A stretch of DNA of 64,000 nt from Scilla litardierei. Taxonomy: Eukaryota; Streptophyta; Magnoliopsida; Asparagales; Asparagaceae. Positions 56,608 to 64,000 of the stretch are shown in pieces (within the stretch, counting starts at the first letter, position 1; each line of letters begins with the position of its first letter). Where the stretch lies: positions 44,625,375 through 44,689,374 of the forward strand of contig CM061142.1 in assembly GCA_030789695.1 (NCBI GenBank), read 5' to 3'. Under the pieces are notes generated by a model. The model was given only the letters and a program-made list of their open reading frames with translations, did not search any database and was not told the DNA's origin. The translations under genes were made by a program, and so were the position numbers.

Positions 56608-58562
56608 CTACTCCCGAATCTTCACCAGCTTCGGATCCTCAGCCTGGCCAGCCTTAATCCGATCCACGATCGTCGACTGTACCTGCATGTACATCAACGA
56701 CGAAGCCTCCCCAGGAAGAACAATCTCCACACCAGACCCGCAAAAATCCTGCTGCAATCTCCACTGCGAAGTCAAAATCATCACCGCTGGAAGCCTACTC
56801 AAAGCATCTGGAACCACATTCACCTTGCCAGGGTGAAACTGCAAATCAATCTCATAATCCACCATAAGCTCCAACCATCGACGCTGTCGCATGTTGAGCT
56901 CCTTCTGAGTGAAAATGTACTTCAAGCTTTTTTGATCGGTAAAAATCTTCACTTTCTCACTCAGCAGGAAGTGCCTCCAAATCTTAAGAGCAAACACAAC
57001 GGCAGCCAACTCCAAATCACGCGTCGGGTAATTCTTCTTATGAACCTTAAGCTGACGAGACGCATACGCCACAACGTGTCCATGCTGATGCAACACACCA
57101 CCGAGACCCTTGCCAGAAGCATCGCAAAAGATCTCAAATCCACCGCTGCGATCAGGCACAACAAGAATAGGGGCAGTCGTCAACCTCTCCTTCAGAACAC
57201 CAAAAGCACTCTCACAATCACCCGACCAAACAAAAGGGACATCCTTCCGCGTCAACCTGGTCATCGGCTCAGCAATACGAGAAAAGTCCTTAATGAAACG
57301 TCGATAGTAACCAGCAAGTCCAAGGAAACTCCGAATCTCAGGCGCAGACGACGGAACAGGCCATTCTCTGATGGCCCTAATCTTCTCGGGATCCACTGAA
57401 ATACCATCTCCAGTCACCACATGCCCGAGAAAAGCAACTCTATCCAGCCAAAACTCGCACTTCGAAAACTTAGCATACAACCGATGCTTCCTTAAAATCT
57501 CCAACACCGTCCTTAAGTGCGAGGCATGCTCTTCCTCCGACTTCGAATAGATCAGAATGTAGTCAATAAAGATAACAACAAACTTATCCAGAAAGTCGTA
57601 GAAAATCAGGTTCTTCAGATTCATGAAAACTGCGGGCGCGTTAGTTACGCCGAAAGGCATAACCACAAACTCATAGTGTCCATACTTCGTCCTGAACGCT
57701 GTCTTCGGAACATCTCCCTTCTTCACCTTCAACTGATGGTAACCACTCCTCAAATCCAATTTATAAAACACCCTCGAACCTCCAAGCCGATCAAAAATAT
57801 CATCGATGCGAGGCAACGGGTATTTATTCTTAATGGTCACCGCATTCAACTCCCGATAGTCCACGCACATGCGACGCGAACCATCCTTCTTCTTCACCAG
57901 CAACACCGGTGCTCCCCACGGAGACACGCTAGGATTAATATAACCCTTCTGCAAAAGCTCATCCAACTGCTTCCGCAACTCTTCCAACTCTGCAGGTGCC
58001 ATACGATACGGCGCCTTCGAAATCGGCTGCGCACCTGGAATAAGATCAATAGAAAATTCCAAAGCCCGATCAGGCGGCAAACCAGACATCTCCTCGGGGA
58101 AGACGTCGCCAAAATCACGCACCACAGCTGGCCACTCTAGCTCCATCTGCATAGCCACAGCCTCCACCGGCCTGGCCCGAAATCTGACAGGACCAAGCGA
58201 ACTGCTATCACGACTGAACTCAAATGCTGGATGTCCGGGAATCTCGAACACCACCTTCTTTTTCCTGCAGTCAATCGTAGCATAGAAGTTCGCAAGCCAG
58301 TCCATCCCAAGAACTGCATCATAGTTGATGATGTCGTGGACAATGAAATCAGCGAAAAGCTCATGTCCACAGACCACCAACGGGCAAGAATTGCAACCAC
58401 GATGCACCGAGACCACGCCATTCCCTGTAACGATATTCCAACTCTTGGGAAGAGGGGACGTCGACAAGGAATGCCTCTCCATGAAGCTCCGAGAAATAAT
58501 GCACATCGATGCACCAGAGTCAAAGAGGACTCGTGCAGGAAATGTGCAAACCAAAACCACAC
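56608..58562 (-). pseudogene. pol: E protease, reverse transcriptase and RNase H
   Basis: It is open for about 650 codons after the probable first intron; there is no ATG near its start. Protease shows [13 protein letters not shown] near residue 15. RT motifs include [33 protein letters not shown] and [10 protein letters not shown]. The palm motif reads FIDYILIYS where FIDDILIYS is expected, with Tyr at 57561-57559. RNase H shows [25 protein letters not shown] and [10 protein letters not shown], all complete. A TAG at 56610-56608 ends it before integrase. The order protease-RT-RNase H-integrase is gypsy. The changed Asp should abolish RT. Confidence 0.9.
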
Positions 58563-58674
58563 CTAACAATCAATTAACAATCAAACCCTAGTCTAGCAAA
58601 CAACCATGTTCAAGCAAACAACATAATCTAACAATCAAACCAGCTAGGAAAGTAACAGCTAGATTGAGGATTAC
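58563..58674 (-). other. Probable 112-bp intron between gag and protease of E
   Basis: On the minus strand GCAG is followed by GTAATCC (58674) and the segment ends TTGATTGTTAG (58563). It is AT-rich, with stops in frame. Removing it puts gag and protease in one frame with the codon split G|GT, and gives the continuous gag-pol seen in the family. Element A has the donor GTTGCAG|GTAAC at the same place. Confidence 0.8.
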
Positions 58675-59785
58675 CTGCGATAACCTCATCCACAGCCTCG
58701 CTCTCCGTAGCGGTCATCAGAAAAGCCTGCCTCCTCGGTGGAACAGCCTGCCGAAAAGCCTGCCCCTGCGGAACAAGAGCTGCTCCACGTCCAGCAGGAA
58801 CAGACGCTCGCTGCTGCAACGGCTGTGCTGCAACAGGTGCCCTCCGCAGCGGACCCGCATGCCGACAATCCTTCGCGACATGGGAAGCATCACCACATAC
58901 CAGACACTGGCCCAAAAACTTCCGACACTGATCCTTGATATGGCCAGGCTTGCCGCAGAAATGGCAAGTCTTCAGAATAGGCCCTCCTGGCCTCTTAAAC
59001 TGAGCAGACTGATTAGGCCTGAATCCAGGTCTAACGATAGCTCTGGCCTGCTCCATAGGCCTCTTCCCATCACCAACAACAGACCCCCTCCTCTGGTTCA
59101 CGAGCAGCTCCTGCCTCTTGGCTGCTACTAGAACCTTCTGATAAGACTCCCGGTCAGAAGAGGTCACAAAACTCTGGAGCTCCGAAGCAAGTCCCTGCAG
59201 GAACCTCTGAGCTCTCTCCTCAGCGTCCTGCACCATCTTTGGTGCAAACCGACTCAGCCTCATGAACTCTTGGTAATATAGGTCCACCGACGAGTTCCCT
59301 TGCTTCAAATCGATAAAACGCTGCAGCATCTCCTCCCTGGCAGCTTTCGGGAAGAACTCACCCTCAAATCTGGCCTTGAAGGTAGCCCAAGCTATCGGCT
59401 CCACCAACATCTTCTCTTCCGCATCCCACCAATTTCGAGCATTATCCTTGAGTTGCCTCTTCGCCAAATCAACCCATCCAGCCGGGGTGATCTTGGCCAT
59501 CTTCAGATTGTCCTCGATGTTCTGAATCCATTCATCGGCAGCCAGAGGACCCTCAGACCCATCAAAATATGCGGGACCCAGCTCCCGGAATTGCTTCGCT
59601 CCCGGCTCAGAGCGAGGGGCATCCGGAAGAGCCCGGGCAGCTCGAGCAAGTGGAGCATTCTGGACTTGCAGGAGCACGCCCTGCTGCACTTGCATCATCT
59701 GGAGCATCATCCGCATCATCTCACCGTTGGTGGGTTCCCGCTCAGGCTCCTCATCATGAGGGATCGCGCCACTACCCCCCACCAC
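58675..59785 (-). CDS. gag: E gag (Tekay type)
   Basis: ATG 59785 (MVGGSGAIPHDEE) opens a frame of about 370 residues to the donor, and on into the intron to a TAG-type stop at 58628. Met-rich helices come first, then the Retrotrans_gag domain (FDGSEGPLAADEWIQNIE, NARNWWDAEE, ARFEGEFFPKAAREEM, FIDLKQGNSSVD). A basic region and two complete CCHC knuckles follow (CHFCGKPGHIKDQC and CLVCGDASHVAKDC). It forms the particle and binds RNA. Unspliced RNA gives Gag and spliced RNA Gag-Pol, which would set the ratio of the two. It has no visible damage. Confidence 0.9.
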
Positions 59786-59950
59786 GGGTGAAACATCTTC
59801 CTGCCATCTAGTGACACAGAAAACGAATCAGATTAGACTCATAGCTTATGACTCAGACGTCGAACTTAGTTTATTGGACATTCTAATATTATTTTCGCTA
59901 TTCCAAAAATCGCAGTTACAGAAGGACCTGCATGGGCCACCAACAAAACT
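59786..59950 (-). other. E leader and primer-site region
   Basis: Next to the LTR end on the minus strand comes AGTTTTGTTGGTGGCCCATG and CAGGTCC (59950-59924). It is the block shared with A, B and C, and tRNA is not assigned. The rest is an AT-rich leader before gag, similar to the leader of C at 27600-27720. Confidence 0.6.
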
Positions 59951-61073
59951 TGTCACGACCCGCTTCCCTAAAATGGAGGCGAGACGTGAAAAGGTCCGCA
60001 CGAGAGTGGAGCTGTGAAGCCCCAAACCCGATAAGCGTCAATAAAACGTAAGCAGGTCCCTGTAACCACAACGGAACAACAATAATAACACAAGGAGAGA
60101 CTGAAATAAAATCTCACATCTCATAAATTGTCCAACATGAAAATAAGTCCAACATCCAGAAAAGCCACCAGGCTAAAAGAAAGAGTCTAAAGGCCCAGAA
60201 CAAGGCCAACAAAAATAACGACATAACAAAGTATAGGTACTACGCACCGATAACAAAACAACTGTCTAAACAAAAGTAAGACACAACGAAGACACTAGGA
60301 CTGGTCCCCAGTGTCCACGTACTCCCCGTCGAACACAAGCTCGGGCTCGGCGTCAGCAAACACCTCGTCCTCAACAAGGTACTCAGGCTCAGGATCTAAC
60401 ATGTGACACCCAAAAGAGTAAAGGGGCACATGTCAGCAAGTCTAAAAGACTTGGGTAAGGAAACTGAAAGTAAGGCAACTAGCAACCTAGCAGTTATAGT
60501 ATGCATGACATGGCAGTTATAACATGAGTGCACAATTAAGACATGGCAAGACAATTTGTACAAGGGAACAATTATCGGGACAAGACAAGAGTAGCCAAGC
60601 TACTATCAATCTCAATCAATTCACTATTCACGTTTCACGTTGTTTTGTAGATGTTTACGCCCTTCAGCTGAATGGTACATCATTCACACCGATCGGCACT
60701 AAACACTACCCCACCCCAGAGTTTACGTCTTACAACTGCAGTTGCTGATCAGGCAGACCCCCAGTTGAATGACCGCTTAACCCTTACCCCATCCCACACG
60801 TAAACAAGCCAGGGTCCCTGCACATGAGCCCAGCAAGTGAGTCAGGGTTGCCCCGCACGGGAGCTTGTTTTCCTATTTCACAATTCAATGTCGAGCGTTG
60901 GGGTTTCCAACTACAGGGCTCACTTCTGGAACACGAGCCAGGAACACAAACATTGTAGCGAAGCTACACAATCACAACAACACTTAAAGAATGCAATGAC
61001 ATGACAATTAATTCGCGTACCGTTAATGGAAAGTAAACATGACATGGTAATTGTGCAACATGACATATGTCAC

Positions 61074-61210
61074 AACTAGCTTCGTTGTCAAGCTAGTTCC
61101 CCAATTTGTGCCTAGGCGAGTATCATTTCGTCGCCTATCCTCTTTTACGCCTACAACAAGCAAATGGCCTAAAACATGGCCTAAACCCTAAATGGCAAGT
61201 TTCACTTGCC
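61074..61210 (-). other. Triple-hairpin module, E right LTR
   Basis: AACTAGCTT/AAGCTAGTT with loop CGTTGTC (61074-61098), a hairpin around GTATCATTTCG (61112-61138), and GGCAAG/CTTGCC (61194-61210). It lies about 430-570 bases after the TATA candidate in the transcript. Confidence 0.75.
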
Positions 61211-61640
61211 TAGCACCGGGAATGACGATCACGAAGGTTCGTCTCGCGGATGCTAATCTACGAGGTAAATCGCTGTTATGGGGAAACAAACATCAAACAA
61301 CATGAAATTTCATTAGGGTTTCATAAAAATACAAATAGGATATAAAAACGTCAAGAGATCGATTTCTTACCGAGAGGAAGCGGAAGAAACACTCCGGAGA
61401 ACCCTAGGACCAGATCTGGAAACAAATGGAGAAGTTTTGGAGAATTAGGGTTTTTGGGGGATTTTGGGGATTTGATGGAGATTTGGGGAAGATGAGAGGT
61501 AGAATGAGTTGATGGAGGGTTTAGATGATGAATCTAGGGCTTGGGATGAAGGAATAAGGCTTGGAGGAAGATGGGGGGCTCAATGGGGGAGATTTTAGGG
61601 TTTTGGGTCGAGTGGAGGAAGAAGAAAACGTTTGGGAGGG

Positions 61641-62107
61641 GTATAAATAGGATGGGCTGGCGGCTGCCCAGAAATTAGGGTTTTAACACAGATTAGTCGG
61701 TCAAAGAGCAACCACTGACCGACTAGTTTGGCAACTAGTCGGTCGGTCGACCAACGCAGACCGACTAAGTGCAAACAGTAACTTCTGAACGAAAATAGGA
61801 TTTAGAATTAGTCGGTCCATGAACAAATACTGACCGACTAGTTTAGCATCTAGTCGGTCGATGAACGTTCTTAGACCGACTAAGAGTAAACAGTAACTGA
61901 TACTAAAATTAGATGATGTGTTAGTCGGTTAAAGAAGCATTGCCGACCGACTAGTTTGCAACCTAGTCGGTCAACCAACGTTCTTAGACCGACTAACGAT
62001 AAACAGTAACTCCTGAGAAATTTAGAAAGCTAACTAGTCGGTCCAATAAGGATTTCCGACCGACTGGATCGTCATCTAGTCGGTCGGTGCCCCTTCTTAT
62101 ACCGGCT
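61641..62107 (-). promoter_or_regulatory. TAGTCGGTC array and TATA box, E right LTR
   Basis: It is the same as at 54385-54850. The exact matches to El-1 are at 61987-62011 (25 nt) and 61760-61782 (23 nt). Confidence 0.8.
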
Positions 62108-62384
62108 AATAAGCACCAAAAGTTCCGATACGGAGCGCGGGGCCCCGGGATCGATTCCTAAGACTCCTAGGCTTGATCTAATAGTAAGATACGACCGTTA
62201 TGAAGCCCGTCACGAATGACTTGCTTCGAAATCGACAATCCTAAGGAAGAAACGAGAAAATACGACGAATCGATCGAAAATGAAAGCTACGGAGACGAAA
62301 ACCACACACAGAGGAGAAAATCCACCAAAACATATATTATATTGTAATAAATCCAGATACATGAAAAGCAGTCGTTACAGACAT

Positions 62385-62835
62385 GGCGGAAGATAGAGGA
62401 TCACAGCTAATTGTAGATCGCTCTTTTATGGCGACGGCTGGAGTGCTGATAGACATGCGAGAAGGCACGCCCTCCCTCAATGTCGGAAACATTTAGGCCG
62501 AATTTCGACTACCTAAGTCGATGAGGGAGAAGAAGTCCGCTGCGGACGTCAGGTATCTTGATTTGGTGGAGGATGAGCTCGTGGAAGAGTTCATAGCTGA
62601 AGAAGTATTTTTGGACACCCTGCTGCGGAGAAAGGTCCATGGTTTGGACCCTCGGCACGACAAAGTCGTGGCGACATATCTGCAGGCCCTGGACAAGGAC
62701 CCCGACAATGGATCGACAACACGTGAGCACGCCATACTCGCCTTGGAGGATCACGATCTGGACGTCATAAAGATCAGAAACCTGGTGGCTACAGCATCCA
62801 TAGGGCACCTCACTAAGAATCAGGGGTCAAGCTAA
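62385..62835 (+). pseudogene. pro: F protease region, second part
   Basis: It continues the protease of F after E. The reading restarts as DRGSQLIVDRSFMATAGVLIDM, which matches the flap and following part of the G protease. A TAG at about 62494 breaks it. From 62521 the frame is open (MREKKSAADVRYLDLV) to TAA at 62833. The tail corresponds to the acidic tail of the G protein. Confidence 0.82.
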
Positions 62836-62836
62836 T

Positions 62837-62869
62837 GACCTTAAACAAGCGCTTGGCGGGAGGCAACCC
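62837..62869 (+). other. Conserved motif after protease in F
   Basis: GACCTTAAACAAGCGCTTG followed by GCGGGAGGCAACCC starts one base after the pro stop. The first 19 bases are identical to G at 41033-41015. Confidence 0.65.
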
Positions 62870-63082
62870 AGCCTATTTCCCCACATTTCGGTTTTAATTA
62901 GATTTTTTGAGTTTTTTAGCTTAAATTTTTTATAATCCATAAATAACTGAAGCTTATTGATTTTGGCAGGGATTGGCAGTTGCGACGACAAACGAAAGAG
63001 CAAAGCATAGGCGAGGAGTTGAGATTTAAAGCGACGATAAATACGAGAAGAATCAAGGGGCTGATCGTGCTGATTTTCCAGA
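62870..63082 (+). other. Non-coding spacer in F
   Basis: An AT-rich part, then GGCAGGGATTGGCAGTTGCG-like sequence resembling the GGAAATTGGAGCG part of Tat LTRs before their array. No gene is seen. Confidence 0.5.
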
Positions 63083-63315
63083 TCGCTCGATCGAACGCAC
63101 AAAGCGCTCGGTCGAGCACACAAAGCGCTCGGTCGAGCGACCAACCAAAAGCGAAGGGGAGATAGGTCAGCCCGAGCGAAAACGGTCGCCTGAGCGCTCA
63201 ACCGCTCGGGAAAACCCCTATATATTCTTTTGGGTTGCTCGCTCGAAACTTTCGAGCAAGCGACACAAAGTCCCCTTAGCCCTAATATCCTCGAGCGAGC
63301 CCCCCGATCTCCCTC
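63083..63315 (+). promoter_or_regulatory. Internal CTCGGTCGAGCG array and TATA box before the third ORF of F
   Basis: CGCTCGATCGAACG, GCGCTCGGTCGAGC (twice), CGCTCGGG, and GCTCGAAACTTTCGAGC occur between 63083 and 63315. CCTATATATT at 63217-63226 lies within the array end and is a good TATA candidate. A leader of about 535 bases leads to ATG 63762. The motif is the one in the F LTR. Confidence 0.65.
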
Positions 63316-63761
63316 ACCCCGAGCACCGCCCCCCCTTCCCTGATGTCTTCCTCCTCTGACCCCGACCCCCTCCTCTCATCCACCCTCTCTTCCCCCCTCT
63401 CTCTCTGAGATTAACTCGCACCGAACCCTAACCCCCCTTTTTCCGATTCCCCTCCTCCCAATCGCCATCCTCCCAACCCCCAAGCACCGCCACCCCTCAC
63501 CCGAGCACCACCCTAATTCCACCCACCTCTCTCCTCTATCGAATCGCCTCCCATATCCCCTCCACCACCCTACCCCCCAATCTCCCCCAAATCACTCAAA
63601 TTTAAATTTCAAGTTGGCGGGAAGCTTGGCGGGACCTCATTGCCGTCTAGGGGCACATTGCACGTGGAGCTCGAGGAGTTGCTCTCGTATCACTAAGGGT
63701 CCACTCTTCCCATCTCTCGTTTTTATTATATATATCATATTGCTTGTGGCACGAGCTCATG
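63316..63761 (+). other. C-rich leader before the third ORF of F
   Basis: It is rich in C and T with CCCCTCC, CACCCC and CTCTCTC words, like a plant 5' untranslated region. No gene is seen. A similar C/T-rich leader precedes the third ORF of El-1. Confidence 0.45.
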
Positions 63762-63986
63762 ATGCCTCGCAGAGCTATCATCCGATCATCATCATCCTCA
63801 CACTCACCGCCACATTCCACGGCACCTCCACGCACTTCCACCACCACCACATCCACGGCACCTCCACGCACTTCCGCTGCACCTTCACCACGCATTACAC
63901 GCACATCCACCATCGCCACTCTACCCCCTACACGTCCTCCATCCACACACACATCCACCACCGTCTCCAGACCATCCACATCTTAA
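63762..63986 (+). pseudogene. Start of F third ORF
   Basis: ATG 63762 (MPRRAIIRSSSSSHSPPHST) begins a Ser/Thr/Pro-rich frame that stops at TAA 63984. The third ORF of G begins similarly (MPPRTRP) and is also basic and Pro-rich at its N-terminus. The conserved domain would lie beyond the window. An upstream ATG at 63744 is in frame. The stop is probably decay. Confidence 0.5.
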
Positions 63987-64000
63987 TCCCAGCCACAACA

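Larger units (their letters stand above)
52683..62379 (-). mobile_element. E: Tekay-like chromovirus (Ty3/gypsy), nearly complete
   Basis: LTRs 52683-55123 and 59951-62379 begin TGTCACGACC and end GTCGTTACA on the plus strand. GACAT is duplicated at 52678-52682 and 62380-62384. On the minus strand come primer region, gag, protease, RT, RNase H, integrase with a chromodomain-like C-terminus, and a polypurine tract. LTRs are about 99 percent alike by eye, so insertion is recent. Coding damage is limited: one TAG, one frameshift and a changed RT active site. Two introns seem to interrupt the coding region. Confidence 0.95.
59951..62379 (-). repeat. E LTR, right copy (5' LTR)
   Basis: It is 2429 bp and matches the left LTR with about 20 changes by eye. 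It has the array, TATA candidate (61650-61641), CT-rich leader start and hairpin module. The minus-strand order is array, TATA, leader, so this is the promoter copy. Confidence 0.95.
48339..64000 (+). mobile_element. F: Athila/Tat-like element, same layout as G, hosts E, 3' end outside window
   Basis: An LTR (about 48339-50300) is followed by an Asp primer site, decayed gag-pro, the insertion of E at 52683-62379, the rest of pro, a conserved motif, a palindrome array with TATA box and the start of a third ORF. RT and integrase are absent between pro and the third ORF. The start of the LTR is inferred from TG at 48339; its partner is outside the window, so the left end is less certain. Confidence 0.78.

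Overview
The window is a piece of flowering-plant nuclear genome made entirely of nested LTR retrotransposons. The signs are plant-type Ty1/copia and Ty3/gypsy polyproteins, plant tRNA primer sites (initiator Met, Asp), TG...CA LTRs with 5-bp target duplications, and plant-style GT-AG introns. I see no host gene, tRNA gene, rRNA gene or CRISPR. The species cannot be fixed from what I see. Seven elements or element complexes are named here. El-1 (1-11743, +) is a Sirevirus-like copia element. A/B (11744-46524, -) is a damaged tandem of Tekay-like gypsy LTRs and gag pieces. D (15720-31368, -) is a gag-only element. C (21228-30662, -) has long LTRs and no genes. G (35528-45770, -) is an Athila/Tat-like gag-pro-extra-ORF element without RT or integrase. 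F (48339 to window end, +) has the same layout as G and is decayed. E (52683-62379, -) is a nearly complete Tekay-like chromovirus.

Nesting order follows from the target duplications I can match. D sits in the LTR of A (CCGGT). C sits in an LTR of D (CGTGT). G sits in the LTR of B (GAAGC). E sits in the protease region of F (GACAT). El-1 ends inside what looks like the gag-pol intron of A. Between B and F (46525-48338) lie two unassigned LTR-like fragments.

Open or partly open coding regions are: gag, broken pol and a third ORF in El-1; gag in A and a deleted gag in B; gag in D; gag, pro and a third ORF in G; broken gag-pro and the start of a third ORF in F; gag and pol in E. E seems to carry two spliceosomal introns, and the donor of the first is also present in A.

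The most interesting signals are non-coding. (1) Several families carry an array of CpG-centred inverted repeats just upstream of the LTR TATA box, each with its own motif. El-1, G and F carry a second array of the same motif inside the element, just before the third ORF. (2) The El-1 (copia) and E (gypsy) arrays are the same 110-115 bp unit, with exact 25-nt and 23-nt matches. (3) Downstream of the TATA box the LTR leaders carry series of hairpins with a constant loop and changing but complementary stems. (4) A hairpin with loop GAGGAC lies beside the polypurine tract in C and E, and beside a PPT-like tract in D. All this was read by eye; no alignment, folding or database search was run.
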